Part shown: positions 1 through 27,174 of the stretch, in pieces | How positions within the stretch are numbered: the first letter of the stretch is position 1 | Layout: each line of letters opens with the position of its first letter | NCBI RefSeq assembly: GCF_026213295.1 | Contig: NC_079432.1 | Coordinates: 11,743,312 to 11,807,311 of the forward strand | Length of the DNA: 64,000 nucleotides | Source of the DNA: Gadus chalcogrammus | Lineage: Eukaryota > Chordata > Actinopteri > Gadiformes > Gadidae | Direction: 5' to 3' | The notes under the pieces: model-generated | The model's database searches: none | The model's input: only the letters and a program-made list of their open reading frames with translations | Told to the model about the DNA's origin: nothing | Translations under genes and position numbers: made by a program

Positions 1-2120
1 AGCGAGGTGTGGGGGGGAGGGGTCAGCATTGAGCATATCTGGGTCATGTGAATCATTCCAAATACTTATTTTTAGCAATAACATGAGCTCGGATCAATCA
101 CCTAATTTCATCGAGGTGGCCCTCGTCAATCACTGACTGTGATTGGTTGACAGTATTTCTATGGACTGTGTCTCTGTCAGGGCCCAGCCGTTAGGCATGG
201 TGACCATTTAATTATTTGACATTGAATTACAGCTACATACAGCTTATTTGACCCTCTTATCTTTGTTTTTGTTGCTTGTTCTCTCCTGGGCAAGCGTAAC
301 CATTTGCCAAAAAAATGAAATACCATTTGGGAGCCTTAAAGATACTCTGATGTGATGTGACCAGATCTGCTCTTAATCTTTTAGACCCAGATTTCAAATA
401 AACAAGCATGGCCGTTGTATAAGTTGCTAAGTGAACAAACTGCTTAAGCTGGCAAGACACCATGCTACGTCTACATCACTAATGAGCTTTGGGGTTTGAA
501 AACGGTCACAAATTCCATTTAACTTCCATCACATTTTTTTAAAAATAAAATGAAAAGTTCACCCTCGCGTGCGCAAACAGTCCAGCAATCATGGATCATA
601 AAAACGATCTACTGCGCATATTTTATGGACCTTTAAGACTATAAACGCACAGATCAGGAATGCAAAATGTATATCAAGATATGCCTTTTTATGTATACTA
701 TGTATGTCACTGTGGTGAAAATGTACTAGGAAATGTGGCCGTCAATCTCAACAAAAAAGTCTCACTCACAAGCACAGTGGGCTGATTCTAGAGATGGATT
801 GTGGATTGCACAGAGCCACTGGGTTTCATTTTAGACCACAAAGGGCTACATATGTTCTTGAAACCAAGCCTTACAGGTTCTCCTACAGTGAATATGCTGG
901 GGTCCACCATGGGTCACCAAATGACCCTTTTTATTGTTTACATTGGGTGATTTTTACTACCTCTGGTGTACTTTGTAATAGGATGACGTTAGACCAATAT
1001 TCCTTTTTCAATCTCAAGGAACGGGGAACAAAAATACCTAATGCCAGACTTATTTAATTTGATGTTTGTATTCATACCACTGTCTGAGGGTACCTATCGG
1101 GAATGTTCCTAAAGTTGAACAACGAAGTGATTTCCATTGTATGACCTTTGCAAATGTCTTATCATTTCAATTGTTGCCAAATGGAGCTTTTGCAATGTTG
1201 TTTCTCAGGACCAAATATAAAAATGTTTCAAAGACTTGTGATAGATGAATATCGTCTACACGATGTCCGTGTTTAGGAAATATCAAATTTACATATTGCT
1301 TAGATGTAATAGATTTTTTGTTATATTTACTTTATTTTACATTACTTCTCAAACTCCCTTTTTCTCTTATATCACATTGCTTATTCTTGATGCTGAGTGT
1401 TTATGTCCTTTAAGTAAATGGTATGCTATATGGTCTTTGATCAGGATAAGGGGAACTCTGATGTCATATGACCCATGTCTTTTGACTTGGTGGTTGTTGC
1501 ACACTTTACATTCAAAAACGTTATCATTGAAATTAAACACATCCAATTGGATTGTAATAAAAATCGTCTAGAAAAAAATATTATTGTGATTCATCATTTT
1601 TAATTAAAATTGAGTGGTCTTTTTCAGATACCAGTCCAACAGAATACTAGAATACAAGTAATACTAGTTTCTTACCATGTTTGTTGTATGTTCAACTTTG
1701 AGTATATAGCTGAGGAGGGGTTGTATCCTGATATTTGGATTAGTTTGAATTGTCAATGCATGTCCGAATGAGCCTGCATGCATTGCAGCAAAGTTCATTT
1801 TTTATGTAAATCTATTCCGATTTTATTATTTCTAACGAACTGATTAGGTAAATAAATCGTGCTATGTATGAACAATTTGGCACCTATGTAACATTACATC
1901 AATTCTAAATATCATAAAACATTTTAATCTCAAAGTAATGTTTTTTTACTACAAGAACACAATTTGAAAAACCTTTTGATTGCAATGTTGGAATATGTTC
2001 CACCGCGTGTTGAAACAAGCTTGAATGCATACATCATCTGCATTGTTGATTTGTGACCTGTACCAGGTAGGTAAGGTCACAAATTCCTGCTCGTCACTAA
2101 TGTTTGGGACTCCGCTGGTC
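1..2120. other. AT-rich upstream flank of heca, no gene seen
   Basis: This stretch is AT-rich and carries only short open frames (longest about 108 codons, at 1245-1571) with no recognisable protein motif or splice context. I see no tandem repeat or clear transposon here. It is taken as 5' intergenic flank of heca; it may contain regulatory elements that cannot be recognised without alignment to other fish. Confidence 0.5.
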
Positions 2121-2133
2121 GCTCTCTATTTAT

Positions 2134-2154
2134 GGGCGGGTCGCTGTGACGTCA
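2134..2154 (+). promoter_or_regulatory. heca: Probable heca core promoter: GC box plus CRE
   Basis: A GC box (GGGCGGG, 2134-2140) is followed seven bases later by a full palindromic cAMP-response element (TGACGTCA, 2147-2154). They lie about 310 bases upstream of the heca start codon in a GC-richer island within AT-rich DNA. GC boxes bind SP/KLF factors and the CRE binds CREB/ATF factors. That these sites drive heca is inferred from position alone. Confidence 0.5.
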
Positions 2155-2465
2155 GGGGCTGGCAGAAAACAGCAACTGACGGCGAGCACGGAGAGCAGGA
2201 ATCAAAACAAGAGACGGGAACGCCTTCTTTTGCATAGGTTGCCTTTCTAGACTAGCATTATAACCACTGGTAGAGTGCATGAAAATAAGACTGTGGATTT
2301 GCATTATCATAGAGAAGACAATCTCGCCACCACGTCTTATATTAGAAAGACGGCACCAACAGAAGCCTCCATTTTAGACAGGTAGCCCAACATGGAATCA
2401 GCAGAAATGTCAGTCGCTGACAGTCGTTGAGAGTGCCTGTAAATACATGGTGTCAGTGCTGTAAA

Positions 2466-9205
<6,740 letters not shown>

Positions 9206-9529
9206 CAAATATTGCACATGCATGCTAGTGAAGTCGCTTTTTCATTAGCAATCGTTGAAAACAGAAATATCGTTCCTTGGAAAAGGTCTTAACGGACCTT
9301 GCAGTGCCTATGTTTCCTTTATATTTCTCCACTTTTTTTACGTAGAAATAGATAGTACGGCTTAAGTTGAATGCGTTAAGACAGAGTCTTCACGCTTCCG
9401 AGGGAAAAGTACTGCTACACTCGAAGGGTTGTGAAACTAGTATTTCAGTCAAACACATTTAAATGTGACAGTTGAATGTATCTGAATGCCAAAATTGTTT
9501 CCCTTTTCTTTTTTTACAAAACATGAAAA

Positions 9530-9546
9530 AATAAATCTGGAATAAA
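9530..9546 (+). terminator. heca: heca poly(A) signals
   Basis: Two AATAAA hexamers (9530-9535 and 9541-9546) lie about 330 bases after the heca stop codon. The region 9206-9718 otherwise holds only AT-rich 3' UTR-like sequence. The hexamers support a short 3' UTR; a longer alternative form is possible. Confidence 0.55.
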
Positions 9547-9673
9547 GATGTAAAATGTAGGCCTTATTTATTGCATTGGCGACTTTACCTTGAAATGCGT
9601 TAATTAACCTTTGCAACTCAGTCTCATTAATTAACAAACCTCTTGGTAGAAACTGTCCATTCTAACCCAATTA

Positions 9674-9687
9674 TTTATTTATTTATT
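9674..9687 (-). terminator. mtif3: mtif3 poly(A) signal cluster / ATTTA repeats
   Basis: Overlapping TTTATT motifs (9674-9679, 9678-9683, 9682-9687) read as AATAAA on the minus strand, about 435 bases downstream of the mtif3 stop codon. On the plus strand the same bases form ATTTA repeats of the AU-rich-element type, which would matter only if a long heca 3' UTR extends this far. Confidence 0.45.
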
Positions 9688-10119
9688 CATAATTTATTAT
9701 TAATTTCATCTTTGCAATTTGATTTTCCTTCTTCTGCAGAGCTCCGTCAGACCTCAATCAGAAAATATACACAAAAGAAACCTGAACCAAGTACCACTGC
9801 TTAGCCAGACTTTCTATTTAGGCAGGATTCCACACAAGGAACTGGACATTTACATTTACACACAAAAATACTCGAAGGGCGTCATTTCGCCCGTCGTCTT
9901 TCCAGATAGTTCCTTTATCAGACTTTGGAACTATTTAAGTGCAATGAATGATCCCATACAACTTTTATCGCCAACCTTTCTTCCTCCACACAGCATGGTG
10001 ATAAAACCAAACGTGTACCTCAATGTACATGACCCTCGTACAATAATTCACAAAGTAGCGTTATAGTAGAGTGCTCTCAAAATGACCGAAACGTTCATAG
10101 ACCTTCTCTCGGGCTACTG

Positions 10120-11980
10120 TTATGCCTGGTACTTTGATGCATCAGCAGGGCCAGCAGGGCTATCGGGAGGCGTTCCGGGCTCGCTGCACTGTGGTGTAGC
10201 GTCTGTTGGCGGCGGTGGTTGCGGTTTGCTTTTCTCCTTCTGAGGCGCCAGTTCCTTGGCGGAGGGCGGGCGGAGAATGCACATGGCCCTGCCGTCTCTG
10301 ATGACTTTGGGCTTGGCAACGAAGCCCACCGTCATCGGCATCTGCTGCACCATGTCGTCCAGGGTCTGGTCCTGTGCATTCAAAACGGGGGGGAAATAAA
10401 GATGTAAACCATTGCATTATTTTTTTTGCAGCATCTCACATTTATTTGCCTTATTTTCCTTTGAGAACCAATCCAGTGGTTCCATATTTCTATACTCACC
10501 AGGGCGACTTTGGATGCTGTGCGTTTGGCCCGCAGTGTGATTCGCACGTGGTTCTTCTTTTCTAGCCAGCTCTGGACTTGTTTCAGCTTCGTCGAAAGGT
10601 CATGCGAGGCGATATCCGAGGAAAAGGTGAGCTCCTTCACCTGAACAGCGGCTGGGCAAAGTGGACAGGAAGTTCAGATTCCTTGAGTCTGATTATTATC
10701 AGCATAGCACTTTGAGGAACTCAGCGCGGAGTAGCCAAACACTAAAACAAGGTCACAAGGGAGACGGCACTAAATCATCATTTGTGATTAACTCCAACAA
10801 ATGGCATGTAAAAACCAATGTCAATTGATGAACCAATTAGAAACAACAAATAAAAATCAATGCTAAATTGTGAACAACTTGGGAAGAGGGTACCAGAGGC
10901 TGTGTTTGGTTCGTTTTTAAAAGCCAACTGGTACTATATCCACAATAAGGGCACACCAGATAGAGAAAGTTAGTGAAGTAATGATGCATGTTGGCTGCGT
11001 GTCATGTCTGATAAGGGTGCAGAATTTTATGAGTATGCGAAAAACAGGAGATTATGAAAAAAGAAATCCAAAGAATCCATTATAAGGGTCTGTGGGTAAA
11101 ATGCATTGGTGAATGAAATGCCCATTGAGAATATCTGTTTTGAGTTGACGGCACCTGCCTCCTTATGAGCCAAGTTTGATTTTAGACTGCTCCAGGCTAA
11201 TGGCTGACCAATCTCTTCCCTGATTGTTTCGGGGAATCCATCTGGCCTGTCAATCACAGGGGGGGGGGGGGGGGGGGGGGGGGGACTTTTTTTGGATGTG
11301 TAGGTTCAAAATCTTGCTCTCTTCTGCTCACTCTCAAATCATACCTACAGCAGCTTTAATAATATCAGTAGCTCCTCACCTTTAAGGGACTACCAATAAC
11401 ACTGCACCTGAAGGATCAGCTCAATCTGCATTTAACACAAGCAGCGAGTCCACTTTGGAACCCAACACAAAAGCAAGAACCCAAAAATGTCCACAAAGCG
11501 CCTAGTACCGGGCTTGGCTTTCTGCTTCTCGCGCAGCTTCAGCTGCTCCTCGTGGATCTGCTTCCCGCTCATCAGTTGGTAGAGGGGCGGGTCGGCGGAG
11601 TCGTCCACCAGCACCAGCTTGAGGCCCTGCTCGTCCATGAGGCGGATGGCGTCGCTGCGGTGCATGTTGCCCAGGCTCTCCCCCCCCACGCCCATCACCT
11701 GCAGGAGCCGCAGGTGGATCTTGCGGCCAACGCTGTTGATAGTGGTCCGCGCATTGGGGTCTTGCTTCTTCTTCTTGGGAGGGGGCACGACGGCGGCCGG
11801 GGGGGTCTCTCCGGCCTCCGTCGAGAAGTGGCCCCCGGGGCCCGGAGGGGCGGTGGGGGGGCCACGCAGGAAGCCCTTCTCCTCCCCGCACGTTGGAAGA
11901 GCCCTGGGTGAGGCGGTCCAGCTGGGGCCCGCTCGCCTTGCTGCAAGGCTCAAAGCCCAGCGAAGATGAGTGGCAGACAT
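10120..11980 (-). CDS. mtif3: Mitochondrial translation initiation factor 3
   Basis: Coding exons on the minus strand are 11980-11509, 10651-10500 and 10371-10120 (291 aa; human MTIF3 is 278). Phases match at both junctions, with donors GTACTA (weak) and GTGAGT. The start at 11980 is chosen because a splice acceptor (TCTCTCCAG) ends three bases before this ATG; the ATG at 12001 lies in the intron side. Residues 1-60 are a basic, Ala/Ser-rich transit peptide with a likely cleavage region at HFSTEAG, as in human. Residues 85-150 are the IF3 N-domain (GRKIHLRLLQV, LGNMHRSDAIRLMDEQGLKL) and 160-265 the C-domain (VKELTFSSDIASHDL, MPMTVGFVAKP). The protein acts on the mitochondrial small ribosomal subunit, helping keep subunits apart and select the start codon. 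The C-terminal tail is Pro-rich. Intron 10652-11508 carries a repeat copy and a long G run. The gene is convergent with heca. Confidence 0.93.
11130..11362 (+). mobile_element. MITE-like interspersed repeat, copy 2 (mtif3 intron)
   Basis: This is a second, partial copy of the repeat at 7524-7921, in the same orientation: TGACCAATCTCTTCCCTGAT, then TCTGGCCTGTCAATCACAGG, a long G run, TTCAAAATCTTGCTCTCTTC and the end ACCTACAGCAGCTTTA. The G run (about 11259-11284) interrupts the element. The left boundary is uncertain. Confidence 0.5.
11259..11284 (+). repeat. Poly(G) run of about 26 bases
   Basis: An uninterrupted G homopolymer (poly-C in the mtif3 transcript) lies inside the repeat copy in the mtif3 intron. 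Its length is likely to be unstable or imprecise. Confidence 0.9.
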
Positions 11981-12782
11981 AGCCTGGAGAGAGAGCGACA
12001 TGATATCTCAACAGATGGATGTTTTGTTGTAGTATATTGGCCCAAAATAAAACCTTTTGGAAGAGGTGGGTAATAGGTGGTCATTTCAATCAAAAATCAT
12101 TGGTTTGTAAGTCACTTGTATTCTTGCTTGTGTATTTATAAAACATCTCAGTTTATGCTATACTTTAACATTTCCAAATCCAGATTTATTTACTTTAAAG
12201 TGCAAATAATCTGAAGGTTAGCAGTTGCAGCAAACCAACAAAGCATTGAATCTTTTTTGGTCTTTAATACTTTTAGTAATTGGTAGTAATTATTACTGAT
12301 ACAATTATAAATGTTAATACCTGAACAAGAAATATGCTCATGGTGTGTTCATCATATTAACCGTCATGGTCCTGATTGCCCTAAATGCCTTACACTAATC
12401 AAAAACGACTAATCAAAATAACATTTTGTTAAACGTAAAAGTGAATGCATAACAAGTAACGTGGCAGACAGAGTGAGAGTCGGATGTTAACTCTCTGTGA
12501 CTGTGTTGACACAAATTACCAAGCACAATAGCATCGTTGCAAGTACAAACTACAAACAACTGATATACTGTTGATGCATGTCCAATTAACTGCTTGAGCG
12601 ACTGCTTCAAGAACATCGTCCTGCTCTCTGAGCAAATTCAGTGACTGCTGGTTATATTGACATATGTAACTGTTTATGCTAAGAGAAGGTCAAATTGGAC
12701 ACCCTTTTCGCACCAATTCAGTCACAATACGATTACATGGACGCTGACATTTATTTGCATTAACGTTGCTGTGTTTACTCAC

Positions 12783-12880
12783 TTGTAGTTCAAAGCTTCT
12801 TTCTGCTCATGGTGAATCCACGGTGGTCGACCTACCACCAACTACCATTGGGGATCATTCGAGCGTTGCGTTCCGCCCTT
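12783..12880 (-). other. mtif3: Predicted 5'-UTR exon of mtif3
   Basis: On the minus strand a consensus donor GTGAGT (12782-12777) follows a GC-richer stretch, and the next coding exon begins with an acceptor three bases before the ATG. A non-coding first exon ending at 12783 fits. It contains a seven-codon upstream reading frame (12810-12790, ATG to TGA, encoding MSRKKL). The transcription start (right end) is a guess. The rest of 12012-12782 is AT-rich intron with nothing recognisable. Confidence 0.4.
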
Positions 12881-13199
12881 CTTCTTCTTTTTACTGGGGC
12901 CAAACAAAATGTAGTCTCATTACCGCCACCATCTGTACATAAGTATGAATAGTGGAAATCCTAAATAACTCCTATTCGTTGTTTTTTTTTTCCTTTATCG
13001 TATTATTTAAAACGGATCAGAGCACAATAAAAGATTCAACTGGGGGGGGGGTTCATAATGTAATTTTTTTTATCAAAATGTCCATGTTTTAGTTCATATT
13101 TAATACTTTAAGTTGTACAACAACCTTATTTCTCAAAAAACAAGAAGGTTAGAACAGATCTTACCTTAGTACTGTGAAAGGTTAAAGTTTTCCGTTCAT

Positions 13200-13326
<127 letters not shown>

Positions 13327-13931
13327 TGCGTGTGTGCGTGTGCGTGCATGCATTTGTATGTGTGTGTGGTGGTTCGTGTTCCCTGAATGCAAATTATGTA
13401 AACACATTATCCTAGATGCGCGTGCTGTGTACCGCAGTATTCTCAGTCACAGGGGCCTCTCCCAGCTGGAGAGAACTTTTGGTGCAATATATACATTTGT
13501 CTGATAACGTCTGTTTTGCATTATGTTTTATTTTTTCCCATGTATTATCCTCACCTGAAAATACTCCCAGAGTTTGTCTGGCAAGGTTGTTGTTCAAATG
13601 TATTTGCTAAGCAAATTAAGAGTTGGGTCACATGGGTAAAGAAAATAACTGTTTACTGTTAGGGGTTAAAATTACATCAGCATACGGTCAACACTTCTGG
13701 TACAGTCAAACAGGTCAGGACTAAAAAAACTGGTTATTCAGATGTCATATCATAGGGATGTTGTTTTCATTTAATATATTGTAGTCTATTTGAGAAATGC
13801 AGCATTATTCTTCTCTTCACTTGGAGCATGTCAACTGTAGGTGTGGAAGTAGGGTGTCTCATAAAGTTCTGCTATGTGTATTAAAATGTAGTCTTTGAAA
13901 AATTCAGGGATCATATCATCCGAGGAAAATC

Positions 13932-20923
<6,992 letters not shown>

Positions 20924-21415
20924 TGCAGGCGCATGCAAATCTTCCCCTTCGTGCTCATGATGCCTTTCTTCCTTCTGTGTTGCATGAGGCCTTACTCAAA
21001 TGACCTGGGTTCTGTTACCACCTGATTGAAACACTGACAGTCGATTGAATGGTCATCAGCCCAATGATAACACCCATTGAATCGAGTTATAACGCAAAAC
21101 GTCATGTGACGTTACTCACATAATCAACTGCAACGTTGTAAGAGGAACCAATTTTGAGTTTGATATGTTTAAAATCGGATTAGTCAATGAGTTGTGCAAT
21201 TCTTCATGTATTGCATTATTTTTTAATTAGCTACTGGTAATTGTGCAGCAGTTATGCAAAAATAATTATGTTCTTGATAATAGGGGGTCGTAAAATTGTA
21301 GGATAAATAGCAATTGGTGGGCAAGGTTATTGATGGTCAATATATTTTACCATCTTCATAGACGTAGTAGTTTGTTAATGGCTTATTATTTGTTTGTCAA
21401 GTAAGAATTTGTTTG

Positions 21416-21421
21416 AATAAA
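21416..21421 (+). terminator. Receptor gene poly(A) signal
   Basis: AATAAA lies 493 bases after the receptor stop codon, followed by a GT-rich stretch (GTGCATTGTGTTTGTC), the usual downstream element. The interval 20924-21990 otherwise shows only AT-rich 3' UTR and flank. Confidence 0.6.
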
Positions 21422-21991
21422 CTGTTGATAAAGTGCATTGTGTTTGTCATTATGTATTATAGGGCTAGAGCACAGCCACTAATGCTCAGCCATTTGCTAG
21501 CCAAGCCTTACTATCTGTTGACCTAAATGGTTTATGACTTAATTATGATGCACCATATAGGCTTGTTGTTGTTGTAATGTTACTGTTTAAAAGTTGGATG
21601 CTTAAGCATTGTGGGTCTAATGCTGTTGTTCCATGTGAACATTTTAAACTCTCAGCACTTGCCGAGCCAAAGGATTCAGCTTGGTCAGGGCATTATGCAA
21701 TACGATATATTAGTTTATACATCGTATAAATATAAATTAATTGTAATTGAGCCAAAAATGTGCTGTATGTTGTATGAAAAATGAATTTTATTGCATTTAC
21801 AATGTTAATGAAAGGGATAATTTGTTAAGCATAAATAGTACACACTTTATCTATGACGATTTGTTCTTGAATTTTACACACTGAAAAAATGCAACAATGC
21901 ACTTTGATTAAATTAAGAGTTGTTCAGCTTCTTCTAGGGCTTTTTCCATTTCCAAAAGCCCTCTCTTTCCTGCAACAGGGAGAGCTGAGGG

Positions 21992-23469
<1,478 letters not shown>

Positions 23470-23470
<1 letters not shown>

Positions 23471-23535
23471 TCTCGCTGCGGCTTGTAGGACATGGACATC
23501 CAACGTCCAAGTACTGTAACGTGATTCCACTTGCC
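23470..23535 (-). repeat. Dispersed repeat shared with the epm2a upstream region
   Basis: The reverse complement of this stretch matches 36029-36105 over about 70 bases. Shared text includes CAGTACTTGGACGTTGGATG (CAGCACTTGGACGTTGGATG at the other copy), then GTCC, TCCTACA, GC-AGC-AGAC and GTTAA blocks. Family not identified. Confidence 0.7.
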
Positions 23536-23631
23536 ACCCCCACTGACGTCACAGGCTAATGACTGAAACAACCTAATTGTGATTGGAAAAACATGCATTT
23601 GTGAAATGAGTTTTTGATGGGTCCACTCCTT

Positions 23632-24050
23632 AAGCCAGGGGTGTTTCTAGGTTTCATAAACATCCGGGCCTTTGCCCAGACGGAAAATGAAAATGGCATT
23701 CTATGCTTTATTTTGCATCAACATTTTTTCATAATGCTTCACCTAAATAAACAAAATGTGCAGTTTATTATAGCTTACAATAGCTACCTGACTGCTGTGC
23801 TGCTTATCTCCAAATGACAAGTTCCATTCAAGTTATTTCAGACTAAAATTAATACAAGTGAGACAGACTTTACACACACATCTGACTGGGGATAGGATAG
23901 GTTAATTCACTTGAGGTGGCAAAAAGGTTATGTTTATTCTCTTGCCAGAAGGACTATCTAGACTAGGCTAGTACTTATAAATTATAAATATTTTTACTTT
24001 AACACAAAAATTATATTTGGGGCTAATTAAACACAGGGTCTGTGATTAGG
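23632..24050 (+). mobile_element. Interspersed repeat, copy 1 (second copy at 34100-34580)
   Basis: This sequence is a diverged direct copy of 34120-34540. Shared blocks include AATAAAC then GTTTATTATAGCTT, AGCTACCTGACTGCT, AAGTTCCATTCAAGTTATT, GGGATAGGATAGGTTAAT, TTATTCTCTTGCCAGAAGGA, and ATATTTGGGGCTAATT. No coding capacity is evident. The boundaries are estimates. Confidence 0.75.
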
Positions 24051-24269
24051 ATGCCTGGGTTCAGGGTCTGCGTTCAGGGCCTAATCGACCAGGTAAACAC
24101 GCATCCTACCGTCCTCCTCCGAGCTCAATACATTCATGATCCAAAATCTGAGCGCAGCTGACCTCAGATCTGGTGAACTGGGCTTTTATTTCCTTCACTT
24201 CATGTTTCGACCAATCCTGTTGCTGGAGGCAGAGTTATTTGCAGACAAACTAGACCAGCCCATGAACAT

Positions 24270-25330
24270 TTTAAAATGTAAATAGACATTTCTGTATTAT
24301 TAAGGTGTATGACAGCTCCCTCTGCTGGACAACAGTCTCATACCAAACTACATTTTCCGTTTGAACCAACGTAGCTATAGTACATTGATGCGAGACGGGT
24401 TGGTGGATTGAACGTGTTGTAGTAGCAGAGAATGGCCTGCGGGGCAGTATGTACATTGTTAAATACATGAATAGGCTTGAATTTAGTAGTAATATCGGAG
24501 GTTTCATATTTTTACAAAATGGATTATGTGAACATTGCAGAATAACAATCATGTATATTAAATGTATTGCAGGAGTTTAGCTTGACATTAACCAAGTTAA
24601 AGGACAATTAAATGAACCGCAACAAACATGTAGAGGTCGATGTGGGATTTTAATATATAAACAAAAACACTTGACAGAAGTGTAATACAATTTGTAAAGG
24701 AAAGCAGAGGAAAACATTTTCCCAAATGAATCTTTTCAAAATGTCACCACCATTCCGAAAGCAAGTGAAGAGGTTTGTGTAAAAGCAGTCCTCCCTGACC
24801 AGCTCTGTCCCTGACTCTAAACCCTGACTCTCAACCCTAACGCTAAACCCTCTGAGGGCAGGAAGACGCGCCTTCCGTGTAAAGGTTTGAACCACAGAGA
24901 AGGAAGAAAAGAGGAAGCAGTAGAGAGTAGTGAAGTAGTGAGGTTAGTGACAGACGTGAGGAAAAGGCGTGTGGAAGCACACGGTTACATGTGGGGTCAA
25001 GAAGATCACTCCCACTGGAGGTCATTGATCCATCAGCCTCAGACTGCTGAGCTCAGCAGGTCTTCTGGAGGACGAAGCTCAGATGAACTGAGGAGACGGG
25101 ACCAGCAGAATGTCAGGATCAGGGCGGGTTTAGCTCAGGTGTGTCTACCCCGGACCAAACAGGATCAGGTGAGGTTCAGCTCAGGTGTGTCTGCCCGGAC
25201 CAAACAAGGACAATGATTAGTCTCAATATTCAAAAGATGCAACATTATCTGAACCAAAGATAAGTCATTAAGGAGCAGGCAGGCTTTAGGGCGCCTTGCT
25301 CAAGGACGCAACCCCCTACCTAGTCCACTA
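24270..25330. other. Stretch without a recognised gene; short tandem duplication at its end
   Basis: No protein motif was found. At 25110-25210 a unit of roughly 50 bases is repeated twice (GGATCAGG, then TTAGCTCAGGTGTGTCT / TTCAGCTCAGGTGTGTCT, then CGGACCAAACA). Confidence 0.45.
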
Positions 25331-25339
25331 TGTCCAAAT

Positions 25340-26420
25340 CATGCACATTTATGAGGAATCCTTGATGGTAGAGTCCTGGTGGTCCTCAGGATTTACCTTC
25401 CAGATGTACGGCTTCTCCATCAGTCCTCAAGACTCCTGGTCACAAACGTAATTAATGTAAGGTAACAAACACAGTAGTAGTTTGTCTCAAATGTATGGTA
25501 ACAAACACAGTAGTAGTTTGTCTCTAATATCAGGTAACAAACACAGTAGTAGTTTGTCTCTAATGTAAGGTCACAAACACGGCAGTAGTTGGGCTCTAAT
25601 GGCGCGTAACAAAGTAGCAGCTGTAGTTTGTCTGGTAAACAATCACAATAGTATGCCGTAACTTTTACAGGACAAACTAATCCTGCGTTACAACAAGTCC
25701 ACTCTGTTTATTTTAGGCAAACTTACGAGGATCCTGGTTGGTGGAGTGACGTTGTCCTCCAGAGTTTTGGCTCCTCCATCAGCCAGAGTCCTGGTCTGGA
25801 ACAAACAGCGCGAGTCTGGCCATAAAGTCTGGTAACAAACATGTAGTTGGTCTTATTTTTAAGCCCTTTATTTCCAGTTTGTTTGGTGAATACAAACTTA
25901 CAATCCCTGTCGGTAGAGTGATGGTCATCCTCCAGATTCACGGCTCCCCTACCAGCTCGCCTCCGCTCCAGAAACACGTTCTAGTAAGAAAACACAGCGG
26001 TAGTTGGTTAACGCATGTCAAAGTAACAACTGCATTTTGCCCTTTAAGTCAACCATGTAAGTAAATACAAACTTACGAGGAATCCTTGTTGGTCAATTCC
26101 TAGTCGTCGTCCAGCATCTCACCTCCTCCAGCAGCTCTCCTCAGACAGAGTCCTGGTCTGGAACAAACAGCGGAAGTCTTGCTTCAACATGTGGTAAAAC
26201 AGATGTAGTCGTCTGGTATATATGGTACAAACGCCGGTAGTTTGTGGTAGCAGTATTCTACCCCACGACAGACGTCATTCCCCAGGCAGGCCCTCCACCA
26301 GCTCCTCCACCAGCCCAGCTCCTTCGGCACGGCTCCTCCCGTCAGCACGGCGCCTCCATCAGCTCCTTCAGCCATGGATTCCTGGTCTGGTTACAAACAC
26401 AGTTGTATCAGCAGTAAATC
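25340..26420 (-). repeat. Array of decayed exon-like units, about 175 bp period
   Basis: About five units on the minus strand each show an acceptor-like end (TTTGTTCCAG or similar), an exon-like block beginning ACCAGGACTCTG (or ACCAGGAATCC) with GGAGGAGCC/GGAGCCGT in the middle and CAAGGATTCCTC or similar at the end, then a donor-like GTAAGTTTG. Three units keep the donor (25725-25735, 25896-25905 and 26068-26077 read as GTAAGTTTG). Reading frames differ between units, and the unit at about 26090-26161 has stops in all frames, so this is not an intact coding array. The spacers carry the minisatellite described separately. Confidence 0.6.
25462..25640 (+). repeat. 36-bp minisatellite, about 4-5 units
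   Basis: Units start GGTAACAAACACAGTAGTAG and continue TTTGTCTCTAATG plus three variable bases, for a period of 36. Three units are nearly identical, the fourth (GGTCACAAACACGGCAGTAG) is diverged and a fifth is degenerate. Single diverged copies recur in the spacers of the exon-like array (for example 25831, 25993, 26222). Confidence 0.85.
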
Positions 26421-27170
26421 ACCTGGGGACGCAATACGCCCCACCTCCTGCATCTGAGGTTCACTTGTAAAATGGAAGACAAATTTAAACACTTAAATTA
26501 GACAACGTCTGCAGATTGTCGCGTTCAGCAATTCATCCACTACGGTCGTAGCAGCACTAGTAACATTAATGGCTCATATGACTCTTGCATAACCCCTGTA
26601 TGAATTAACTCAAATCACAGCTTGGCACAGATTTAAAGTCATAAGATGATCAAAACTAAACCTAAACTACCGTGGATTTTAGTGTTTCAGATGAGCTTAG
26701 TGATGGTTACCCTCTGGTCCGGTGCTGCAGGCCCCTGGTCTCCAGCCTCAGTCTCTGGTCCACCCTGGCACCACAAGCCTCCGGTCCCCAGCCTCTCAGC
26801 CTCGCCTTTCAGCTACAGCAGAAGGTTTATATCAGCATTTGCCCAACAATAAACTTATTTGACTCATCCGAAACCGAGTTACACAATTAATTGAACTATT
26901 ATTTTATAACTCAAGGCCAGAAAAGACTTGAGACCAGACATGAGCATCCTGTTTTTGGGAATGAAGACAGCAGTCCACAAGTTTAAAGAAGTGGTTCAGG
27001 CCATGCATTGAAACTGACCCGAGAAGACTACTCACACAGAGCACTGACCTGTTCTGGAGGACTTCTGACAGGAGGTGGAGGTCTGGCTCTGGGTGAGGAG
27101 GTGGAGGTCTTGCTCTGGGTGATGAGGCAGACACCTTGGGAAACTACATGTTACCTTTTTAACCTTGTAC
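26420..27170. other. Non-coding stretch with a short duplication
   Basis: No gene is recognised. At 27067-27122 a unit of about 30 bases (GGAGGTGGAGGTCTGGCTCT / GGAGGTGGAGGTCTTGCTCT, followed by GGGTGA) is repeated twice in tandem. Confidence 0.4.
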
Positions 27171-27174
27171 AGTT

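Noticed and set aside
11999..12001. Upstream ATG as the mtif3 start
   Set aside because: It lies inside the polypyrimidine tract before a consensus acceptor (CTCTCTCCAG), so the spliced mRNA should not contain it.
11502..12011. Alternative frames over mtif3 exon 1
   Set aside because: The IF3 domain lies in one frame that joins exons 2 and 3 in phase; the others are shadows in GC-rich sequence.
25462..25640. Possible CRISPR array (36-base repeats)
   Set aside because: The repeats are directly adjacent with no unique spacers, and the genome is a vertebrate; it is a minisatellite.
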